Source: CAYLHU01 sp964383715 (GTDB lineage: Bacteria > Patescibacteriota > Minisyncoccia > Minisyncoccales > CG1-02-41-26). From it: 31,787 bases of DNA. Numbering within the stretch: position 1 is the first letter of the stretch; every line of letters begins with the position of its first letter. A model generated the notes under the pieces. The model had not been told where the DNA came from and did no database searches. It saw only the letters and a list, made by a program, of their open reading frames with translations. Below, piece by piece: positions 21,900-28,828 of the stretch. Both the position numbers and the translations under genes were made by a program. Where the stretch lies: contig CAYLHU010000002.1 of assembly GCA_964383715.1 (NCBI GenBank), positions 1 through 31,787 of the forward strand, written 5' to 3'.

Positions 21900-23150
21900 C
21901 TATTTTCCCCTCAAAAAGGGAGGAATATCCCAATCGCTCTCGCCGAAAAACTCCTTATCCTTGGCTTCTTCTTCGGCCTTTTTAACCTCTATGGCTGAAC
22001 GACGAAGCCTGGTCTTTTTCTTGGACTCTTCCTCTTTAGATTCTTTTGAGTTTTTTTTGCCTTTGGCTTTCTTTTCTTTTTTGTTGTTTTTCGGATTTTC
22101 TTTTTCTTTTAAGTTATTTTTAACTGTTTCATTTTTATTCTCCTCTTTGAAATCGTCCCCTACTCCTAAAAATGTAATTTTAACTTTTTTGTCCAACTTT
22201 GGATTTCGGGAAATACCAAAAATAATTTTAGCCATCGGATTCAAATTAAAAACCTCTTGGGCAGCCGTTTCCACCTCTTTTAAGGTTAAGTCCCCACCGG
22301 CCGAAATATTAAACAAAACCTTTCTAATTTTTCTGGGCTTATCAAAAAATGAGTTTTGAAAAATCTGTTTTATGGCTTCTTCTATTCTGCTTGCCGATTG
22401 GCCGATTCCTCTGCCAAAATAAAGTTTTTGACTCCTCCCTTTCAAGATTGTTCGAAGGTCAGCAAAATCAATATTAATAATACCCGGTTGATATATGGTT
22501 TCGATTAAATCCTTAAAATAATCAATGAATATCTGATTGACTAAAGAAAGCGATTTTTGTAAAGAATATTTTTTATCAGAGTATTTGAGAATTTCCTCAT
22601 TGGGCAAAACAAGTGTCCCCGAAAGTTCTTTCTTTAAATCTTTTAAACTATCTTTAGCCAAACGCATTTTTTTTTCTCCCTCAAAAACAAAAGGGAGAGT
22701 GAAGATCCCCAAAGAAAGTATTTTTAACTCTTTCAAAATCCGGCTAAAAACCAAAGATGCTCCCGAACTTACCCCTCCGCCTAAACAACTAATTAAAATA
22801 ACCAAGTCAGTATCTTGGAATATTTTTTTAATTTTTTCCTTGTCCTCCAGAGCCGCTTTTTCCCCAATATCTGAATTCATCCCCGTTCCCCAGCCCCGGG
22901 TCAATTCTTTACCAAATTGAAAAGTCCGTATCTTGGGATTCTTTTTCTTAAAACTTCTCTTATCCGTGTCAGCGATCAAAAAACCGATTTTCCCCAACTG
23001 CCCGGCCATTTCACTTAAAATGGAAGCTGCTCCGCCACCAATCCCAATAATCCGAATTTTAATCTTTTGCGATTTCAATGAATTATCTTGCTTAGCCGAT
23101 TTCTTTAACACTTTTTTAATTGGTTTTCTACTAATTTTCTTTTCTGCCAT
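21900..23150 (-). CDS. ftsZ: Divergent FtsZ cell-division GTPase
   Basis: 416 aa. FtsZ polymerises at the division site with GTP. The tubulin-type core spans ~30-330. The T7 synergy loop is intact (NIDFADLRTIL), as is LPFVFEGEKKM, and the C-terminus ends DIPPFLRGK, the conserved peptide that binds FtsA/ZipA-type partners. The GTP signature is abnormal: GGGVSSG in place of GGGTGTG, with the first loop IGIGGGAAS and ADTD for NTD. A Lys/Glu-rich linker of ~80 residues precedes the tail. It could be a second, modified FtsZ with altered nucleotide use. No ftsA or other division gene is present, and the downstream neighbour is a GalU-fold protein. Confidence 0.85.
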   Translation of the reverse strand: MAEKKISRKPIKKVLKKSAKQDNSLKSQKIKIRIIGIGGGAASILSEMAGQLGKIGFLIADTDKRSFKKKNPKIRTFQFGKELTRGWGTGMNSDIGEKAALEDKEKIKKIFQDTDLVILISCLGGGVSSGASLVFSRILKELKILSLGIFTLPFVFEGEKKMRLAKDSLKDLKKELSGTLVLPNEEILKYSDKKYSLQKSLSLVNQIFIDYFKDLIETIYQPGIINIDFADLRTILKGRSQKLYFGRGIGQSASRIEEAIKQIFQNSFFDKPRKIRKVLFNISAGGDLTLKEVETAAQEVFNLNPMAKIIFGISRNPKLDKKVKITFLGVGDDFKEENKNETVKNNLKEKENPKNNKKEKKAKGKKNSKESKEEESKKKTRLRRSAIEVKKAEEEAKDKEFFGESDWDIPPFLRGK

Positions 23151-23201
23151 AATGTAATTAAATTCTAATCTCTAATTTCTAAATCCTAAACAAATCATAA
23201 A

Positions 23202-23431
23202 CGAGCCTGCGAAGCAGGCGAGTCAAGATGACGACGAAGTCGTCATCGCCTACTTCGGGCTTCGCAGTCAAAGAGGATTCGCCTCTTTTCCACCTTCGCT
23301 TGCCCAAGCGATAGCGAAGGGCGGAAAAGATTTTTGAAAAAAATCTTTGACTTGTTTCACAAAAGCTCGGTGTATTGCGATGAACGCTTCGCATTCATCT
23401 TTACCTTCGTTTTCACTTCGTGAAAACTCGG
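23202..23431. repeat. Cluster of hairpin elements between ftsZ and the TPR-ligase gene
   Basis: The 401-bp gap holds no gene. E7 (23202-23250): GCCTGC-GAA-GCAGGC, linker GAGTCAA, GATGACGAC-GAA-GTCGTCATC, GCC, i.e. the reverse orientation of the others. A decayed unit with AAGAGG/CCTCTT arms covers 23270-23325. The AAAGATTTTT/AAAAATCTTT palindrome is at 23326-23348. E5 (23376-23431) is GCGATGAACGC-TTC-GCATTCATC, TTTACCTTCG, GTTTTCAC-TTC-GTGAAAAC, TCGG, the intact counterpart of E3 at 1747-1844. Alternating orientation suggests several insertion events. Confidence 0.75.
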
Positions 23432-23456
23432 TTTTTGAATTTGTTTAGAGTTTAGT

Positions 23457-23482
23457 ATTTAGGATTTAGGATTTAGGATTTA
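23457..23482. repeat. ATTTAGG heptamer array
   Basis: Three ATTTAGG units and a partial fourth lie between the hairpin cluster and the type B palindrome, in the 3' region of the TPR-ligase gene. Confidence 0.75.
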
Positions 23483-23503
23483 ATTATTCCTCTGTTTACA
23501 TTT

Positions 23504-23526
23504 TGAGGGAGGACGGGCCTCCCTCA
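23504..23526. repeat. Solitary type B palindrome after the TPR-ligase gene
   Basis: TGAGGGAGG (23504-23512), ACGGG, and CCTCCCTCA (23518-23526): a 9-bp stem with the same ACGGG loop as the copies in transposase 2 and enolase. It lies 25 bases downstream of the stop at 23552 and 5 kb from transposase 2, showing dispersal. Confidence 0.85.
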
Positions 23527-23551
23527 TTATATCTTCTCTTTTTCAAATATC

Positions 23552-25927
23552 TTAGTCCTCAGGAATTGGAGCTTCCAGTTCTTTTATTCTACTCTTAATA
23601 TCGGCATTGTCCGGATTGAGCTCCAAGACCTTCTTGAATTGTTCTAAGGCCTTCGCTTTTTCCCCCTTTCTTTCATAAACCAACCCAAGAGAGTAAAGAG
23701 AATTAGAATGGCCTGGAACAAGAGCTAAAACACTTTCAAATTGGCCTATGGCTTTATCATTTTCTTTCTGATTGTAGTATAGCCGACCTAATTGGAAATG
23801 AGCGTCTGCCGAGTAAGGATTAGCTGCCACTATCTCCTCCATAAGAGATACTGCTCCTTCCAAATCCTCCTCGCTTTCCTTCAAAGAAGCCAGCTGGATA
23901 CCTGCTCCGACATAATTTTCTTTAATTTCTAGGGCCCTATTAAATAAACTTCTCGCTTCTTCGGGTTTTTCTTCGGTCAACTTTAATTTGCCAAGTTCAA
24001 CCAATAAAATCGGGCTTTTTGGTTCCAATGTTAAGGCCTTCTCAAAGGTCTTTATCCCCCAGTCCAAAGAGCCCTGGGCTAAACCTTGAATTTCCCGATA
24101 AACAACCGCTAAGGATTCTTGAGCGTTCACCCTATTAGGAGAAACATTAACCGCTGATTGACCTTCCTGTAAAGCCAAGCTGGCCAAGTTGATTATTACT
24201 TGATTGTTGGGCTCGGTTTTAATCGCTTCATCGGAAATTCTTCCCAAGTAATCTTGAGCTAAAGTTATATGGTAATCAGCCCTTGATTTATTGAACCGAC
24301 TCGCTTTTTCCAATTGAAGAATATTTTCACTTGGATTCACTAAATATCTTCGGTAGTAAACATCGGCCACATAGAACTTAATCATCGTGAAATAGAAAAC
24401 ACCAACAGCGATTAAGATGACCCAAAAAACCATACTAGCAATCAAGCCGGCTTCCGGAAAATCTTTAAAAGTAAAACTCTTTTCTTTTCTCGCTTCTCCC
24501 CAACTCACAACTCCTAATGAGAGAAATAACCAAAAACTGAATCCTAAAACACTATTCTGATAGTAGACAAATTGAGCAATTAACAGACCGAAAAATGCTA
24601 TCAAAATCGGCATATAAGAGGCCCCTGTTTCTTCTACCAGTCGAGCGTTAGCGAAGGATGAAGATGAAGCTTTAGCTTCATCGCCCTCTGTTTTCCCATT
24701 TTTGGACTTGTTAAAAGCTCCGGGTTTTGTCTTTACTCCGATAACCATAGAAGAAACCATCAGAAACATGGCTATCATCGCTAAATAACTAAGAATTCCT
24801 AAAATACCGGTTGTCCCAAGTAGTTCAGACATATGGTTTGACGCTCGGCTGAATCTTAACTGCCACCAGGGGGTATTTAGAAAATCTGCCGGTTTAAACT
24901 TGGAAAACAAATAACTGAAAGTGCCAACTCCCGAACCAAGAATCGGATTCTCTTTCACTCCTTGCCAGCTAACGCCCCAGCTTTCTCCTTGGGAAAACGA
25001 AATCTCTTGAGGTAAATTAGTCACTTGCGACTCTGCGGGAAAAATCCCCTGGAGAGGATTGCTGAAAAGAAAAATAAGGGAGATTATCAAAAATAAAACC
25101 GATAAACTTAAACGATTGACATCTTCCTTGAAGACCCTTTTCCAAAAAGCGAAACCCAAAAACAAAATTAAGGAAAGGGAGATAACCAAAAAGGATGGCC
25201 AAAAATCAACTATAATCAAAAATGCGAGGATTGAAAACAGATAAAGGTAAAGCCAAATATTTTTCTTCTGTTTTTTCTGAAAAGCCAAAGTGTTCAGCAA
25301 TAAAAGGAAAACAACTGACATAAAAACGGAGAATTGTTCCAACGAAGCGCCGACAGTGTTAAATGTTTGAGAAAAATTAATTCCTAAAAAATTGCCGACT
25401 TTTGTTGAAACGCCCAAAAGGGAAAGATACCCCACTAATAAAACAAAGAAAGACGACCATAAAAATACCTTCAATATCCCTTTGATTGATATGGGCTTCC
25501 ATTGTTTTTTTATTCCATTTTTCTCACCGGTGCCGATTAACTCTTGGCTATTGTCCGTCTTTAACGATGAGATATTGTTGGTGGCTAAAAAGTAAAATAA
25601 TCCCAAAGACAAAATACTGACCAGTCCCGGCCAAAATCGACCATAAAATCCATAAATACTGGAAACTTTATCTATTGAAAAAATCGTATTCAGAATCATT
25701 ACTGCCAAAAAGACAAGAACAAAAATATCAAGCGGTTTTTTCCGAAAAGTGATTTTCTTTTCCTTAAAAATCATTTGAGCCAACCAACAAAGAATGCCTA
25801 TAAAAACCAGGAAAGACAATAAATAGACCTTGTTGAACTCAAAAGTCTCAAAGGTGAAAGGTAGCCAGAAAAGAGGCATTAAGAAAACTAACAGATACAT
25901 CACGACCTTAATTATTTTTTTGAACAT
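23552..25927 (-). CDS. O-antigen-ligase-like membrane protein fused to TPRs
   Basis: 791 aa. About a dozen hydrophobic helices cover residues 1-~500, with a Wzy_C/WaaL-type segment around 310-350 (WGVSWQGVKENPILGSGVGTF and the following large loop). These proteins transfer or polymerise glycans outside the membrane. From ~540 the protein is soluble and carries several TPRs (e.g. GIKTFEKALTLEPKSPILL, ADAHFQLGRLYYNQKENDKA, KALEQFKKVLELNPDNADI). Residues ~414-430 (GDEAKASSSSFANARLVE), between two membrane helices, are encoded by a two-hairpin repeat. The start MFKKIIKV fits a first membrane helix. A second ligase-like gene diverges from it at 26072. Confidence 0.88.
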   Translation of the reverse strand: MFKKIIKVVMYLLVFLMPLFWLPFTFETFEFNKVYLLSFLVFIGILCWLAQMIFKEKKITFRKKPLDIFVLVFLAVMILNTIFSIDKVSSIYGFYGRFWPGLVSILSLGLFYFLATNNISSLKTDNSQELIGTGEKNGIKKQWKPISIKGILKVFLWSSFFVLLVGYLSLLGVSTKVGNFLGINFSQTFNTVGASLEQFSVFMSVVFLLLLNTLAFQKKQKKNIWLYLYLFSILAFLIIVDFWPSFLVISLSLILFLGFAFWKRVFKEDVNRLSLSVLFLIISLIFLFSNPLQGIFPAESQVTNLPQEISFSQGESWGVSWQGVKENPILGSGVGTFSYLFSKFKPADFLNTPWWQLRFSRASNHMSELLGTTGILGILSYLAMIAMFLMVSSMVIGVKTKPGAFNKSKNGKTEGDEAKASSSSFANARLVEETGASYMPILIAFFGLLIAQFVYYQNSVLGFSFWLFLSLGVVSWGEARKEKSFTFKDFPEAGLIASMVFWVILIAVGVFYFTMIKFYVADVYYRRYLVNPSENILQLEKASRFNKSRADYHITLAQDYLGRISDEAIKTEPNNQVIINLASLALQEGQSAVNVSPNRVNAQESLAVVYREIQGLAQGSLDWGIKTFEKALTLEPKSPILLVELGKLKLTEEKPEEARSLFNRALEIKENYVGAGIQLASLKESEEDLEGAVSLMEEIVAANPYSADAHFQLGRLYYNQKENDKAIGQFESVLALVPGHSNSLYSLGLVYERKGEKAKALEQFKKVLELNPDNADIKSRIKELEAPIPED
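24642..24685. repeat. Two-hairpin element E6 inside the TPR-ligase reading frame
   Basis: CGAGCGTTAGCGAAGGATGA, then AGATGAAGC-TTTA-GCTTCATC and GCC. It is the reverse orientation of E2 and most similar in its first hairpin to E1 (186-240). The second hairpin is shortened. It contributes DEAKASSSSFANA to a loop between membrane helices without breaking the frame. Confidence 0.7.
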
Positions 25928-25933
25928 AGTATT

Positions 25934-25985
25934 TTAAATTTTCAATTTTCAATTTTCAATTTGCAATCAATTTTCAATTTTTCAA
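25934..25985. repeat. AATTTTC heptamer repeats in the divergent spacer
   Basis: Three perfect AATTTTC units (25937-25957), then AATTTGC and further AATTTTC/AATTTTT words up to about 25985. The same unit is found inside the enolase gene. Confidence 0.75.
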
Positions 25986-26026
25986 TAAAAAATGAAAATG
26001 ATTATTTGAAAATTAGTTGTTACATT

Positions 26027-26054
26027 ATTATACCTTTATTAAATTGAAACTCAA
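26027..26054 (-). promoter_or_regulatory. Predicted promoter of the TPR-ligase gene
   Basis: Minus strand TTGAGT (26054-26049), a 16-base spacer and a perfect TATAAT (26032-26027). The leader of about 90 bases would contain the AATTTTC repeats. Confidence 0.5.
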
Positions 26055-26057
26055 TAT

Positions 26058-26063
26058 TATAAT
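26058..26063 (+). promoter_or_regulatory. Predicted -10 box of the second ligase gene
   Basis: A perfect TATAAT lies eight bases before the ATG at 26072, which would give a leaderless transcript. An AGGA at 26064-26067 could alternatively serve as a weak ribosome site. The -35 match (TTTATT, 26035-26040) is poor, and the box lies within a few bases of the opposite promoter's -35. Confidence 0.35.
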
Positions 26064-26071
26064 AGGAATAT

Positions 26072-27991
26072 ATGACTGATAATTTTTCTATTCCTTTTTC
26101 TCGTTTTAATTTGGCAAAAATTATAAAAAATTTCATTTTTTTTCTCTTTGCCATTATTCTCTGCCTGCCTCTTTTGCCTGATATTGGAAATTACCTTTTT
26201 CCTTTAGGAAGAGACATTATCTTTAAACTCTTAGTGGAGCTCTCGGTCATTCTCACTTTTCTTTACTGGCTCATTGGCAATTTGAAGTTAAACTTCAAAC
26301 CGCGTTTGAAATCTAATTTTGTAATCCCCGGGACCCTCATTTTATTTCTTTTAATCTCCGCTCTTTCCACTCTAACCTCCCTTCAACCCTCTTTCAGTTT
26401 TTGGGGAAATATTTATAAGAATATGGGACTTTTTTCTCTTATTCATTTTGTTATTTTCTTTTTTCTCCTTTTTGTTTTTTTGAAACAGGAAAAGGATTGG
26501 CAAAAATTTTTAAAACTAACAGCGATTGTTGCTCTTCTTGTTTCTTTATTTGCCATTTTTCAAGCTCTTTCCGGCGTCCCCCGCCCCCCCTCTACTTTAA
26601 ATAACCCTGATTTTTTAAGTCCTTACTTGGTGCTTGTTATCCCAATTTTTGTCGCCTTATTTTTCTCCTCCTCTAAGATTTTTGGGTTTGCCGCGGGAAC
26701 CGCTTTAATCGCTCTTTTTTTAACCCAGACTAGAAGCGCCTATCTTGGCATCTTTGTTTCTCTTCTTGTTTTCCTTTTCCTTTTCCCTTTTAAAAAGAAA
26801 GGAATTAAAAGAAATATTTTCCTTATTTTTTTAACCGGTTTCGTTTTATTTTCTTTATTTTTCTTCACCTCTTCGGGGCAGAAACTTATCAATAATAATT
26901 CTTCCTTCAACCAAAGATTTTTAAATTTGGAACATTTAAAAAGTTCCTTTATCCCTCGCTGGCAAGCTCAACAATCTGGTTGGGAAGGTTTAACTACTCG
27001 TCCCTTACTTGGCTACGGCCCCGAAAATTTTTTTATTCCTTTTGACTCTTTTTACCAAGGCACATTAGACCAAACCGGTTCCTTATCTCAACCCGGTTCT
27101 CTTGACGAGACCTGGTTTGATAAAGCCCATAATTTTATTTTTGACATCGGTGCGACAACTGGACTTTTCGGTTTGCTAATTTATATTTCCATTTTTCTCT
27201 CCGCTATTTACTTGCTTTTCAAGCGATTAAAACAATCTCCCTCTAATCCTTACATATATATTGCTTTAATCTCTTCTTTCAGTGGTTATCTTGTTCAAAA
27301 CCTTCTAAACTTTGATACCACCGTCCCTTTTATTTATTTAATGTTCTTTCTTTCTTATGCCAATTTTAAAATTAATGAACATTCAAGCGGTTTTGTCCCC
27401 CAAAAAGCCGAACAAGAAACAGGCCCCTTTTCTCAAAAACATTCATTTTCTTTCGTGTTTTTAAATTTCTTTGGCTTGGCTCTAATAATCCTACTTATCT
27501 TTTATCCTTTCCTGGAACTTCAAGGCCATATTTTCCAAGCCAATTATTATCTTAACCAAGGCGAGACATACTGCCGTTATGGGGAATTCCAAAAATGTTT
27601 TCAAAGTTTCGAAAAAGGCCTTTCCTATAATGCCAAACCTATCAATCCTCATCTCCGCCGCCGCTACGGATTTTGGGCTGTCTCATTTCTTACATTGTTG
27701 CCGAAGTTTTCTGAAGTAAATCCTAAAAGTTCGTTTGACCCTTATCTTATCCGCGCTCTTCATCTCCAAGAAGAAAACGGCCAAAATGAATTCCCTTATT
27801 TCACCCGCAATTACATTTACGCCGGACAAATATCTATAGCTTTATATCAAGAATTATCAATAAACTTGGGACTTGTTGATATCCCAGATTATCTTGAAAT
27901 CGCTAAACAAAATTTTCAAAGAGCTTCCGCTTTAAGCCCTAACCGCCAAAGTATCCATACCGAATGGTCCCGCCTTCTAAACCTGAAATAA
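26072..27991 (+). CDS. O-antigen-ligase/polymerase-like membrane protein
   Basis: 639 aa. About ten membrane helices (residues ~15-410 and ~450-475). The Wzy_C-type region is LTQTRSAYLGIFVSLLVFLF followed by a large outer loop with WEGLTTRPLLGYGPENFFI and DKAHNFIFDIGATTGLFGLL; the conserved Arg and His-containing loop are typical of glycan ligases and polymerases. After the last helix a ~160-residue soluble tail contains a repeat-like segment (YCRYGEFQKCFQSFEKGLSY) that may be TPR-like. It diverges from the TPR-fused paralog at 23552-25927. The two may act on the same cell-surface glycan (inference). No glycosyltransferases are adjacent. Confidence 0.88.
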   Translation: MTDNFSIPFSRFNLAKIIKNFIFFLFAIILCLPLLPDIGNYLFPLGRDIIFKLLVELSVILTFLYWLIGNLKLNFKPRLKSNFVIPGTLILFLLISALSTLTSLQPSFSFWGNIYKNMGLFSLIHFVIFFFLLFVFLKQEKDWQKFLKLTAIVALLVSLFAIFQALSGVPRPPSTLNNPDFLSPYLVLVIPIFVALFFSSSKIFGFAAGTALIALFLTQTRSAYLGIFVSLLVFLFLFPFKKKGIKRNIFLIFLTGFVLFSLFFFTSSGQKLINNNSSFNQRFLNLEHLKSSFIPRWQAQQSGWEGLTTRPLLGYGPENFFIPFDSFYQGTLDQTGSLSQPGSLDETWFDKAHNFIFDIGATTGLFGLLIYISIFLSAIYLLFKRLKQSPSNPYIYIALISSFSGYLVQNLLNFDTTVPFIYLMFFLSYANFKINEHSSGFVPQKAEQETGPFSQKHSFSFVFLNFFGLALIILLIFYPFLELQGHIFQANYYLNQGETYCRYGEFQKCFQSFEKGLSYNAKPINPHLRRRYGFWAVSFLTLLPKFSEVNPKSSFDPYLIRALHLQEENGQNEFPYFTRNYIYAGQISIALYQELSINLGLVDIPDYLEIAKQNFQRASALSPNRQSIHTEWSRLLNLK

Positions 27992-28000
27992 AATCCACAG

Positions 28001-28027
28001 AATTGACGGGGTCTGACCCCAGTAATT
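28001..28027. repeat. Type C palindrome downstream of transposase 3
   Basis: AATTGACGGGGTC-T-GACCCCAGTAATT, starting ten bases after the ligase stop and ending just before the transposase 3 stop at 28031. It has the same orientation as the copies inside and upstream of the gene. Confidence 0.85.
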
Positions 28028-28030
28028 TTT

Positions 28031-28771
28031 TTATTTATTATCCAAAAATAAGTTATCGTTCATCTCTAATCCTTTTTCTAATTCGGACTTATATAAAATC
28101 CAGCTCTCTACACTTTTTTTTAAATTCTCCGAGTCCCCAAACACTTCATAAATAAAATCTCTTTGAGTCACCGATGGAAACGCTTTCCCCTCAATACAAT
28201 CTGGATAACTAAACCATTTATAATTCTCTAAAAACTTAATCGCTTCTTGAGGATTTTTTACTCCTTCTTTTTTCCAGTTTTTCTCTAAAATACTTATCGG
28301 ATTAGTAAAAATATAACAAATAACATTCATAAGTTGCTCCTGTGTTTTAATATGAACCGCCTTGAAATGACTTTGAAATATAGAGCCCCTGCTTTTTCTT
28401 TCATATTTTTCGTTAAAATAACCAACATAGCCATCACCTAATTTTTTCATAAAAAGAGAAATACCATTATCTACCAATTGTCTAACGAGTAAATGATAAT
28501 GATTAGGCATTAAACAAAATACTATAATTTCCACCAACGGCTCTCGAGAAATTGACGGGGTCTGACCCCGGTAATTTTTGGGATTATTACGAGCTTTACG
28601 CTGACTTATACGAAGTCGCATATTAACTATATTTTTATCATTTAATTCATACAGACAGAAAATAAATCGAAAATAATCAGCGACCTGCTGAAAAAGATTT
28701 CTCCCTTCTATTGCTCTATTGAAAATATGGTAAATTTCACCATTAACAAATTGTGGACGACTTGAAGCCAT
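28031..28771 (-). CDS. REP-associated-type Y1 (IS200-like) transposase 3
   Basis: 246 aa. HUH motif LMPNHYH (H91 and H93), likely nucleophile Tyr118 in DGYVGYFNEKY, then GSIFQSHF and the shared AFPSVTQRDF near residue 205. The start MASSRPQFVNGEIYH aligns with MPYRKQQFVNGENYH of transposase 2. Residues ~66-74 (NYRGQTPSI) are encoded by a type C palindrome, the same as those flanking the gene at 28001-28027 and 28801-28824 and found again near 3956. The protein is more divergent than the other two, with a shorter segment between the palindrome and HUH. No insertion-type terminal repeats beyond the palindromes are visible. Confidence 0.92.
   Translation of the reverse strand: MASSRPQFVNGEIYHIFNRAIEGRNLFQQVADYFRFIFCLYELNDKNIVNMRLRISQRKARNNPKNYRGQTPSISREPLVEIIVFCLMPNHYHLLVRQLVDNGISLFMKKLGDGYVGYFNEKYERKSRGSIFQSHFKAVHIKTQEQLMNVICYIFTNPISILEKNWKKEGVKNPQEAIKFLENYKWFSYPDCIEGKAFPSVTQRDFIYEVFGDSENLKKSVESWILYKSELEKGLEMNDNLFLDNK
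28550..28576. repeat. Type C palindrome inside the transposase 3 reading frame
   Basis: AATTGACGGGGTC-T-GACCCCGGTAATT on the plus strand, followed by TTTGGG. The core is identical to the copy at 28801-28824. It encodes NYRGQTPSI before the HUH motif. Confidence 0.9.
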
Positions 28772-28800
28772 AATATGTTGACAAATCTGACAAGGTTATA

Positions 28801-28824
28801 TGACGGGGTCTGACCCCGGTAATT
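28801..28824. repeat. Type C palindrome upstream of transposase 3
   Basis: TGACGGGGTC-T-GACCCCGGTAATT followed by a T-run. It lies 30 bases upstream of the transposase 3 ATG and just past the stop of the surface-protein gene. Because a T-run follows on the plus strand only, it is not a good terminator for the minus-strand surface-protein gene. Confidence 0.85.
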
Positions 28825-28828
28825 TTTT

